NCBI GenBank assembly: GCA_014385265.1
Contig: JACRTJ010000015.1
Span: 1-64,000 of the forward strand
Source: Enterocloster hominis (ex Liu et al. 2021)
GTDB taxonomy: Bacteria; Bacillota; Clostridia; Lachnospirales; Lachnospiraceae
DNA length: 64,000 bases
Direction: 5' to 3'
Shown here: positions 41,124 through 48,509 of the stretch, in pieces
How the letters are laid out: each line of letters begins with the position of its first letter
Position numbering within the stretch: the stretch's first letter is position 1
Made by a program: the position numbers and the translations under genes
The notes under the pieces: model-generated
Database searches by the model: none
Told to the model about the DNA's origin: nothing
What the model saw: only the letters and a program-made list of their open reading frames with translations

Positions 41124-41818
41124 CGGCCGGTCTCTCCTTTCTCCTTCACGATCACCAGGGAATAATACCCGGCGTCCTCCGGGATATCCTGGGCCCGGCC
41201 AATGAGCCGTTCCCCTTCCATCCCGCAGTTTTCTGCCATCAAAACCTCATACTCCCCGGAGACCAGGGCCTTTTTCACGGCTCCCATCTGTTTTCCGGAT
41301 TTCATTAGCACCCGGGTGCCGGGGAGGGAAAGCCCCTCCTCCAGGGGAAAGGAGCCGGGGAGGATATGGATGGGCGTACTGCCATCCCCCAGGCTCACAG
41401 ACAGCCTGGCTGCCGCCGCACAGAAGGAGGTGACCCCGCTTACGATCTCCGCCTCATAGCCCATGGCAGTGAGCCGCCTGTGCAGATACATGTATGTAGA
41501 GTAGACGGCCGGATCTCCCAGGGTAAGGAATACCAGATCCCGGCCCTGGTCCAGGTATCCTGCGGCCTTTTCTGCCAGGCGGTCATGGCTCTCCTTTAAT
41601 CGTTCCGGATCCCTGGTCATGAGAAATGGAAACGGGACCACTTCTTTTTCCCGGATCTCCTCCACCGCCCCGGCGGCGATCTGGTAGGCCTTACATGTCT
41701 CCTTATGCTCCGCCGGGATCCCGATGACTCCGGCGTTTTTTATGAGCCTTGCAGCTTTTATGGTCAGAAGCTCCGGATCCCCCGGGCCCACTCCGACACC
41801 GTATATCTTTCCAGCCAT
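41120..41818 (-). CDS. cbiL: Cobalt-precorrin-2 C20-methyltransferase
   Basis: 232 residues from ATG 41818, with AAAGGAG 12 nt upstream; the frame is open 30 codons further back inside the previous gene. Tetrapyrrole methylase that adds the C20 methyl. Motifs: IYGVGVGPGDPELLTIKAARLI, FLTLGDPAVYSTYMYL (CbiL type), VSGVTSFCAAAARLSVSLGDG and LMKSGKQMGAVKKALV. It is the first methylase of the pathway to be translated in the run. Confidence 0.95.
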   Translation of the reverse strand: MAGKIYGVGVGPGDPELLTIKAARLIKNAGVIGIPAEHKETCKAYQIAAGAVEEIREKEVVPFPFLMTRDPERLKESHDRLAEKAAGYLDQGRDLVFLTLGDPAVYSTYMYLHRRLTAMGYEAEIVSGVTSFCAAAARLSVSLGDGSTPIHILPGSFPLEEGLSLPGTRVLMKSGKQMGAVKKALVSGEYEVLMAENCGMEGERLIGRAQDIPEDAGYYSLVIVKEKGETGR

Positions 41819-41825
41819 AACGTCT

Positions 41826-43037
41826 TTATACTCCTTTAAAAAGGAACCGGTCCAGGAGCCGTTGCCCCTCCGGAACCAGGATCCCTGTTTTTTCAGCTTC
41901 CTTTTCACAATATGGACGGGACCTTACCGCCTTCCTCCGGCTGTCGTAAAGAAGATACGGCACCGGCCCCGCCGTGTGGATCTTAAGAACTGCCGGGGTC
42001 GCGTGGTCCGGCAGTACCAGGATCCGGAACTCCTCTCCGCTTTCTTTTAACCCCTGGTAAATGGGCCCGGCCACCAGCCGGTCCAGATTTTCAATGGCCC
42101 GGATCTTTTCCTCAAAGCTCCCCTTATGCCCGGCCGCGTCCGGGGCCTCCAGATGCACATAGCAGAAATCCATTCCCGCCTCCAGAAGCGCCTTTAAGGC
42201 CGCCCGGGCCTTTCCTCCATAATCCGTATCCAGGCTTCCATCGGCCCCGGGCACGGAAAGGAGCTTAAGTCCTGCGGCCAGGGCCAGTCCTTTGATGACG
42301 CCCGTGGCAGTGACCGCTGCTCCGGAAAGTCCGGTCTTTTCAGAAAAATCCGGCAGCTCACAGGCGGTCCCGGCTCCCCAGAGCCAGAAGCAGGCGCGCT
42401 CCCGGGGAAACCTCGCCTTTAACGCCAGATAACTGTCCTCGGAAAACTTCCTTAGCGCTCTCTGCTCCGGCAGAAAATCCCCGATCCGTTTTCCCATCAT
42501 CTCGTGGGGCGGAACAAGCCCACAGCCGCCTGCGGCATCATTCATGAGGCCAGGGGACTTTAAGAGCCCGTCCTTCCACAAAAGGAGGCACTTCCCGTTT
42601 CTTCCCGGGACCAGGGACAGGGCAGACTCTTTTCCCATGGCCTCCTTTACGGATATGTAAGCCTCTTCTTCTTTTCCCGCCAGGGCCCCCGGACCTCCCA
42701 TCTGCATTTCTTCAAATGCCGGGCCGTCTCCCGAAAGGCCCGTCAGATCGCAGCGGAATGCCAGGTCATGAACTCTCAGGCAGATCCCCAGGGCCAGGGC
42801 CTCCAGGGACGCCCGGCCACGGTAATACCGTTTTCCTCCGTATCCCAGGATCGAGAGGTTGGCCGTATCGCTTCCGGGAGCCATCCCCTCCGGCACGGTC
42901 CTCACAAGGCCCGTCTCTCCGCCGCCGCAGAGCCGGTCAAGGACCGGGGTGCGGGCCAGCTCCAGAGGCGTCCGGCCTCCGGGACAGGCTTCCGGCAGGT
43001 CTGCCATCCCGTCTCCCAGGATCACTGCGTATTTCAC
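41826..43037 (-). CDS. apgM: ApgM-like enzyme: cofactor-independent phosphoglycerate mutase or predicted homoserine kinase (COG3635 type)
   Basis: 403 residues, alkaline phosphatase superfamily. The metal site shows in VILGDGMADLP, EGMAPGSDTANLSILGYGG, DFCYVHLEAPDAAGHKGSFEEKI and VLPDHATP. ERYYRGRASLEALALGI-type sequence (RYYRGRASLEALALGI) is typical of the archaeal-type ApgM group. Some bacterial members are predicted homoserine kinases. In a cobalamin run, making a phosphorylated amino acid such as threonine phosphate is possible but not shown. The start is GTG at 43037, overlapping the previous stop (GTGA). Confidence 0.85.
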   Translation of the reverse strand: MKYAVILGDGMADLPEACPGGRTPLELARTPVLDRLCGGGETGLVRTVPEGMAPGSDTANLSILGYGGKRYYRGRASLEALALGICLRVHDLAFRCDLTGLSGDGPAFEEMQMGGPGALAGKEEEAYISVKEAMGKESALSLVPGRNGKCLLLWKDGLLKSPGLMNDAAGGCGLVPPHEMMGKRIGDFLPEQRALRKFSEDSYLALKARFPRERACFWLWGAGTACELPDFSEKTGLSGAAVTATGVIKGLALAAGLKLLSVPGADGSLDTDYGGKARAALKALLEAGMDFCYVHLEAPDAAGHKGSFEEKIRAIENLDRLVAGPIYQGLKESGEEFRILVLPDHATPAVLKIHTAGPVPYLLYDSRRKAVRSRPYCEKEAEKTGILVPEGQRLLDRFLFKGV

Positions 43038-43864
43038 CAGCGCACCGGTCCTTTGCCGAAGACAGTTCCCTCAAAGTTTCCCTTATATTCCCTGGGAAGC
43101 TCCGTTCCCTCCTCCAGGGCCCGGTAAAGCTCTGTCACCATCCGTACTCCAAAGGGGACTGTTTTATAAAATTCCAGCTCCAGATAATCGGCCACGGTCT
43201 TTAACCCCCGGACCGGCCTTCTCCGCATCAGCATGCCGTGGACCTGGTCGTAATGGCCTGCAGCCCGCAGTCCCAGGCATATGAACGTCTTGACAAGCTC
43301 TCCGGAATTAACAAAGATCCGCATGGCCGCCTTGAAGCTCATGATGCACTCCCCCACGGTCTCCCGGCTTTCCGAAAGGACCCGGGAGGCGGCCAGCCTG
43401 GTCATGGAGGTGTTTTTCACATGGGAGGTCACGTCTGCCCGCAAAGGCGTCATCCCTTCCCGGACCAGGAGCCTCCGGTCCAGCTCTGTCTCGATCTCTC
43501 CGTGAGTGAAAATGGTGCTGTCATCCGTATGGTTTACGTATTCATGAAGGCTGTGGTCCAGGGCGAAATGACAGGCAAAGCCCAGCAGGTACGCCTCGAT
43601 GGCTGCCTTTTTTTCCGGATCCTTCTCCTTTTCCCAGGCCTTTATGCCATGGAAAAAAAGCACCCGGGCCGGCTCCTCATGGAGCCAGAAGCCCTTATGG
43701 ACGATCCGGTTATCATTTAATGAACGGTAAAAGAACAGGATGTCCGGCCCAAAAAGCCCCAGGTAAAAGCAGTCCTTTTCCCTCCGGACCGCCCTCCGGA
43801 TCCCCGGATCCAGCTTCCTGTAAACCAGACGTCCAAACAGATCATGGGCAAATGCTGCCGGCAT
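43034..43864 (-). CDS. Zinc-dependent phospholipase C-like protein
   Basis: 276 residues from ATG 43864, with GAAAGGGG upstream; the frame extends 22 codons back into the serS terminator region. The fold is of the phospholipase C/P1 nuclease-like zinc group: PAAFAHDLFGRLVYRKL, FYLGLFGPDILFFYR, LLGFACHFALDHSLHEYVNH with several His and Asp that can bind zinc. No signal peptide is visible, so it is probably cytoplasmic. It may be the first gene of the cobalamin transcript. Substrate unknown. Confidence 0.75.
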   Translation of the reverse strand: MPAAFAHDLFGRLVYRKLDPGIRRAVRREKDCFYLGLFGPDILFFYRSLNDNRIVHKGFWLHEEPARVLFFHGIKAWEKEKDPEKKAAIEAYLLGFACHFALDHSLHEYVNHTDDSTIFTHGEIETELDRRLLVREGMTPLRADVTSHVKNTSMTRLAASRVLSESRETVGECIMSFKAAMRIFVNSGELVKTFICLGLRAAGHYDQVHGMLMRRRPVRGLKTVADYLELEFYKTVPFGVRMVTELYRALEEGTELPREYKGNFEGTVFGKGPVRW

Positions 43865-43897
43865 ATGGAACACCCCTTTCTCAGATCCATTCTCAAA

Positions 43898-43947
43898 GGG
43901 GCCGCTGCAAAAGGAAGGCCCAGAAACCACTCTTTTGCAACAGCCCC
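43898..43947 (-). terminator. Hairpin after serS
   Basis: Arms of 16 bases (43932-43947 and 43898-43913) pair with two G-U pairs in minus-strand RNA, about 10 nt after the serS stop. The following TTTGAG is a weak T-run, so read-through into the phospholipase and cobalamin genes is likely. Confidence 0.6.
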
Positions 43948-43957
43948 GTTTACTTCC

Positions 43958-45238
43958 TTATTTAATTACTTTCATTCCGCCCATATACGGCTGAAGGGCT
44001 TCCGGGATCCTTACAGAGCCGTCGGCCTGCAGGTTATTCTCCAGAAATGCGATGAGCATTCTCGGCGGAGCCACCACAGTGTTGTTAAGGGTATGGGCAA
44101 AGTATTTCTTTCCGTCTGCGCCGTTGACACGGATCCGCAGTCTTCTGGCCTGGGCGTCTCCTAAGTTGGAGCAGCTTCCCACCTCAAAATACTTCTTCTG
44201 TCTCGGAGACCATGCCTCCACGTCCACAGATTTCACCTTTAAGTCTGCCAGGTCGCCGGAGCAGCACTCTAAGGTACGCACCGGAATACCCAGGGAACGG
44301 AACAGGTCCACGGTATTCTGCCACAGAACATCGAACCATTTCCTGGACTCATCGGGATGGCATACCACGATCATTTCCTGCTTTTCAAACTGATGGATCC
44401 GGTAAACGCCTCTCTCCTCGATGCCATGGGCTCCCTTTTCTTTACGGAAGCAGGGAGAATAGCTGGTGAGGGTCTTGGGGAGCTCCTCCTCGGGAATGAT
44501 GGTGTCGATGAATTTTCCGATCATGGAGTGCTCGCTGGTACCGATCAGATACAGGTCCTCGCCCTCGATCTTATACATCATGGCGTCCATTTCAGCAAAG
44601 CTCATAACGCCGGTGACCACGTCGCTGCGGATCATGAACGGCGGTACGCAGTAGGTGAAGCCCCGGCCGATCATAAAGTCCCTAGCATAGGAGATCACTG
44701 CGGAGTGAAGCCTTGCGATGTCTCCCATTAAATAGTAGAAGCCGTTTCCAGCCACTCTTCTTGCGGAATCCAGATCAATGCCGTTAAATTTCTCCATGAT
44801 CTCCGTATGGTACGGGATCTCAAAATCCGGGACCACCGGCTCTCCGTATTTCTGGACCTCCACATTCTCGGAATCGTCTTTTCCAATGGGAACGCTGGGA
44901 TCGATGATATTGGGAATGGTCATCATGATCTTTTTGATCCTGGCTTCCAGATCCTTCTCCTTCTCCTCCAGCTCTGCCAGATGATCAGAGGCTTCTGTCA
45001 CCTGCTTCTTCACTTCCTCGGCCTCTTCCTTCTTTCCCTGGCCCATCAGAGCTCCGATCTGCTTGGAGATCTTGTTTCTGCTGGCTCTCAGGTCATCGGC
45101 CTCTTTCTTTACTTTTCTGTTTTCTTCGTCCAGGGCGATCACTTCGTCCACCAGTGGCAGCTTGGAATCCTGGAATTTATTCCGGATATTCTGTTTAACG
45201 ATCTCCGGGTTTTCTCTGACGAATCTCAAATCTAACAT
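43958..45238 (-). CDS. serS: Seryl-tRNA synthetase
   Basis: 426 residues from ATG 45238 with AGAAGGAG 9 nt upstream; 12 further codons are open without a site. It charges tRNA-Ser (and tRNA-Sec). An N-terminal coiled-coil arm (about 30-100) is followed by the class II core with motif 2 (CFRKEKGAHGIEERGVYRIHQF) and motif 3 (NTVVAPPRMLIAFLENN). No T-box leader fits in the 106 bp upstream. Confidence 0.97.
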   Translation of the reverse strand: MLDLRFVRENPEIVKQNIRNKFQDSKLPLVDEVIALDEENRKVKKEADDLRASRNKISKQIGALMGQGKKEEAEEVKKQVTEASDHLAELEEKEKDLEARIKKIMMTIPNIIDPSVPIGKDDSENVEVQKYGEPVVPDFEIPYHTEIMEKFNGIDLDSARRVAGNGFYYLMGDIARLHSAVISYARDFMIGRGFTYCVPPFMIRSDVVTGVMSFAEMDAMMYKIEGEDLYLIGTSEHSMIGKFIDTIIPEEELPKTLTSYSPCFRKEKGAHGIEERGVYRIHQFEKQEMIVVCHPDESRKWFDVLWQNTVDLFRSLGIPVRTLECCSGDLADLKVKSVDVEAWSPRQKKYFEVGSCSNLGDAQARRLRIRVNGADGKKYFAHTLNNTVVAPPRMLIAFLENNLQADGSVRIPEALQPYMGGMKVIK

Positions 45239-45344
45239 ACTGACTGTCTCCTTCTGCTGATTTATCTCCCGCATCCGAACATGGACGCAATTTTACGCTT
45301 ATGTCCAAATATACCACAAATTATTGCGAAAAGGAAGGGGCATT

Positions 45345-46190
45345 CTATTTTTTCACCAGTTTCCCCAGAATTTCCTCAAAGCAGACTCCGTTGGCATGGG
45401 GGATATCCAGCTCGTCCGAAATATGGATGCAGTCCTTTACAAACCTGGCCGCCTGCTCCACCGCTTCCTTTAAGGAGGCCCCCCTTAACAGCGCCCCGGC
45501 TGCTACCGACGCGAACACGTCTCCGGTTCCCGGTCTCTGGCCGCCGGCGCATTTCACCTTCACAAAGGAGGGCGCATCCATGCCCCGGTCCAGGACCACG
45601 TTGGTATAAAAATTTCCCTCCCGGACTCCGGTGATGACCACGGATCTGGCTCCCATGAGCCGCAGCATCATGGCCATGTTAAGGAGCTCCTTTCTGGTCC
45701 AGCCCTTGTCCTTATAGGGCGTTCCCGTAAGGATACAGGCCTCCGTCACATTGGGGGTCGCCACGTCCGCCCGGCTCACCAGGAGCTTCATTTCCTCGCA
45801 CATTTCCTCCGTATAGGTGGCATAAAGACGGCCATGGTCCCCCATGACCGGATCCACCAGCACCAGCGTATCATCTCCGCTTAAGCGCTCCACCATGTCG
45901 ATGACCATGGCGATCTGCTTTTCAGAGCCTAAAAAACCCGTGGCGATGCCGTCAAAGGACAGGCCCAGCTGCACCCATTTATCTGCATAGTCCTGCATTT
46001 TTTCCGTATAATCGTCAAAAAAATAAACGGGAAATTCTGTGTGGCTGGACAGGATGGCCGTGGGCACAGGACAGGCCTGATGGCCCATGGCCGATAAAAT
46101 GGGAAGAGCCACTGTAAGAGAACAGCGGCCATATCCGGACAGATCATTGATCACTGCGATCTTTTTCTGTTTGTGTGTAAATGTTTCCAT
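45345..46190 (-). CDS. pdxY: Pyridoxal/pyridoxamine kinase
   Basis: 281 residues, ribokinase-like fold. It phosphorylates B6 vitamers. Motifs: VINDLSGYGRCSLTVALPILSAMG at the start, VLVDPVMGDHGRLYATY and the catalytic GTGDVFASVAAGALL (Asp). The group is the PdxY/PdxK type common in Clostridia. GAAGGAAAA precedes the ATG. It lies between thiamine pyrophosphokinase and serS. Confidence 0.92.
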   Translation of the reverse strand: METFTHKQKKIAVINDLSGYGRCSLTVALPILSAMGHQACPVPTAILSSHTEFPVYFFDDYTEKMQDYADKWVQLGLSFDGIATGFLGSEKQIAMVIDMVERLSGDDTLVLVDPVMGDHGRLYATYTEEMCEEMKLLVSRADVATPNVTEACILTGTPYKDKGWTRKELLNMAMMLRLMGARSVVITGVREGNFYTNVVLDRGMDAPSFVKVKCAGGQRPGTGDVFASVAAGALLRGASLKEAVEQAARFVKDCIHISDELDIPHANGVCFEEILGKLVKK

Positions 46191-46262
46191 GATTGCGTTT
46201 TCCTTCTTTTTTCCCCATGATACTCCCGAAGTGGATCGTTCTGAATATCCAGTTTAGGGTTT

Positions 46263-46958
46263 TTAAACCAGTCCAGTCTCCCTGTCCCTGGACTCCACGC
46301 ATAAAAGGAGTCCGGACCGGAAGGTCAGCACCGCCTTTTCCTCCAATACCTCGTTGCTGATACAGAGACTTGGATTTTCCAGGATGGAGATATCCTTTTC
46401 CTTTAAGGGATATTTAAACCCCGTAAGTGTGATCCCCTTTACGGTCTCCGTCACCGGAAGGAAAGAGACATACCTTCCATAAAGATCCTCCCTTTCAAAT
46501 ACCACCTGGGGATCCAGCTCTGCATCCGCAAGGAAGATCTTATTAAAGGCATCGTAAATGGTCACCCGGAGGCCCTTTTTCCTCCCCTGGGCCAGGAGCT
46601 GGATGTTGGACAGCTCATGATCCAGGCGGCCTCCCGTGGCTCCCAGCATATCCACAAGGACACAGCCGGCCTCCAGGGCGTCCCGGAAGGCCAGCTCCGT
46701 ATCCGTCTCATCCTTTTCCGGCTGATGGACGTCTGCCCTTACACCAGAGCGTTCCTGGTATTCCAGAAGGCGCTCCCTTCCCAGGGTATCGAAATCCCCC
46801 ACCAGAAGATCCGGACAAAGGCCCAGGGCCTCGCAGGCAGCCAGGCCCGCGTCCACGGCGATCACAAGATCATAGGTGCGCCCCAAAAGGAACCGTATTC
46901 CAAAGGACAGGTCCAGGGGGCCGCCGGTGACCATAAGACAGCGCTTCATCTGCTTCAC
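46263..46958 (-). CDS. thiN: Thiamine pyrophosphokinase
   Basis: 231 residues. It moves pyrophosphate from ATP to thiamine. Motifs: AVDAGLAACEALGLCPDLLVGDFDTLG, PEKDETDTELAFRDAL, LGATGGRLDHELSNIQLL, all typical of the family. The start is GTG at 46958 overlapping the rpe stop (GTGA); an ATG nine bases later is possible. This gene next to rpe and rsgA is a common Firmicutes order. Confidence 0.94.
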   Translation of the reverse strand: MKQMKRCLMVTGGPLDLSFGIRFLLGRTYDLVIAVDAGLAACEALGLCPDLLVGDFDTLGRERLLEYQERSGVRADVHQPEKDETDTELAFRDALEAGCVLVDMLGATGGRLDHELSNIQLLAQGRKKGLRVTIYDAFNKIFLADAELDPQVVFEREDLYGRYVSFLPVTETVKGITLTGFKYPLKEKDISILENPSLCISNEVLEEKAVLTFRSGLLLCVESRDRETGLV

Positions 46959-47620
46959 CGTTCCTGGTACTGGGAAAAGATCTCCAGAAATTCCCGGGTA
47001 TTGGCCGCCGCATCGTTTTTAAACACAGCGGAACCGGCCACGATCACGTTGGCTCCCGCATCCAGAACGTCCCGCACGTTGGCGGCGGAGATCCCTCCAT
47101 CCACCTGGATATCCGTGGAAAGCCCGGCTTCATTGAGCATAGCCCGGAGCTTCCTTATTTTTTCCAGGGTATAGGGGATGAACTTCTGGCCCCCGAAGCC
47201 CGGGTTCACCGACATGATAAGGAACATATCGGCTTCCTTTAAAACGCAGGAGAGGGTCTCCACCGGTGTCGCCGGGTTCAGAGCCACAGCCGCCTTGCAG
47301 CCGCACTCCCGGATCTGGTTCAGAGTCCGGTCCAGATGGCGGCAGGCCTCCTGGTGGACGCAGATCAGATCGGCTCCGGCCTTTTTTATATCAGCCACGT
47401 ACCGGCCCGGCTCCTCCACCATCATATGAACATCGAACACCTTGTCTGTCACTGGCCGCAGCTTCTGGATCACCGGCATTCCAAAGGAAATGCTGGGCAC
47501 AAAAGCCCCGTCCATGACATCCAGATGGATATACTCCGCTCCCGCATCAGCTACGGTCCTTACTTCCTCTCCCAGCCTGGAAAAATCGGCTGCCAGTATG
47601 GATGGCGCTAAGATATACAT
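46955..47620 (-). CDS. rpe: Ribulose-phosphate 3-epimerase
   Basis: 221 residues, TIM barrel. It interconverts ribulose 5-phosphate and xylulose 5-phosphate. Motifs: LAPSILAADFSRLGEEV, YIHLDVMDGAFVPSISFG, MSVNPGFGGQKFI and IQVDGGISAANV hold the metal and catalytic residues. AAAGGAG precedes the ATG, 1 nt after the rsgA stop. Confidence 0.97.
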   Translation of the reverse strand: MYILAPSILAADFSRLGEEVRTVADAGAEYIHLDVMDGAFVPSISFGMPVIQKLRPVTDKVFDVHMMVEEPGRYVADIKKAGADLICVHQEACRHLDRTLNQIRECGCKAAVALNPATPVETLSCVLKEADMFLIMSVNPGFGGQKFIPYTLEKIRKLRAMLNEAGLSTDIQVDGGISAANVRDVLDAGANVIVAGSAVFKNDAAANTREFLEIFSQYQER

Positions 47621-47621
47621 A

Positions 47622-48500
47622 TTAATATCTCCTTTTATTCTTTAGTTCTTCATAGATCAGCCGGTAATTTTCATACCGGGAAACGGCCAGCTTTCCTTCC
47701 TTTACGGCCTCCTTGACGCCGCATTCCCGTTCGCCCACATGGACGCAGCCCAGGAACCGGCAGTCCGGCACAAAATCCTCAAATTCAGGAAAATATCCCG
47801 AAAGCTCCTCTGGCTTCAGGGACTCCACATAAATGGAGCTGAAACCGGGAGTATCCATGACGAAGGTTTCCGGCTCCACAAAAAACAGCTCTGAATGCCT
47901 GGTGGTATGACGGCCCCGGCGGATCTTTTCGCTGATGGCCCCGGTCTCCATGGCAGCCTCCGGCTGGATCTGGTTGGTCAGGGAGGATTTCCCCACTCCC
48001 GACGGTCCCGCCAGGGCTGTGGTCTTTCCCTTAAGGAGCTCCCGGACCATGTCCACGCTCTCTTTGTCGTTGGCGCTGGTAAAATAGACTGAGTAACCGG
48101 CGGCCTCATAGATCTGCCTGAGCTCCCGCTCCCTTTCACCGGTTCCCAGGTCCATTTTATTAAAGCAGATGACCGCAGGCACTCCCTGCATTTCCATGGT
48201 CACCAGGAACCGGTCCAGGAGATTTAAATTTGGCTCCGGATCTGTCACCGCAAAAACGATCATGGCCTGGTCGATGTTTGCCACCGCCGGGCGGATCAGC
48301 TCGTTTTTCCGTTCCAGGATGTCTGTGATGTTTCCAGTCTGTTCCTTTTCATCCAGAACTGTAAATTCCACATCATCCCCCACCAGGGGCTTTATCTTTC
48401 TGCTGCGGAATACGCCCTTGGCCTTACATTCGTACACCTTGGAGATCCCATCATGGACGTAGTAAAACCCGGCGATCCCTTTTATGATCTTTCCTCTCAT
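47622..48500 (-). CDS. rsgA: Ribosome small subunit-dependent GTPase A
   Basis: 292 residues. RsgA checks late 30S subunit assembly. An N-terminal OB fold is followed by a circularly permuted GTPase: the G4 FNKMDL comes before the P-loop GPSGVGKSSL and the G3 DTPGFSS. A zinc finger follows, with CRFLGCVHVGERECGV. It lies right after prkC and its phosphatase, as in many Firmicutes; the Bacillus homologue is a PrkC substrate. Confidence 0.96.
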   Translation of the reverse strand: MRGKIIKGIAGFYYVHDGISKVYECKAKGVFRSRKIKPLVGDDVEFTVLDEKEQTGNITDILERKNELIRPAVANIDQAMIVFAVTDPEPNLNLLDRFLVTMEMQGVPAVICFNKMDLGTGERERELRQIYEAAGYSVYFTSANDKESVDMVRELLKGKTTALAGPSGVGKSSLTNQIQPEAAMETGAISEKIRRGRHTTRHSELFFVEPETFVMDTPGFSSIYVESLKPEELSGYFPEFEDFVPDCRFLGCVHVGERECGVKEAVKEGKLAVSRYENYRLIYEELKNKRRY

Positions 48501-48509
48501 GAACCTCTC

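Noticed and set aside
45239..45344. T-box leader for serS
   Set aside because: Only 106 bp separate serS from the upstream gene, too short for a T-box, and no specifier stem or UGGN motif was seen.
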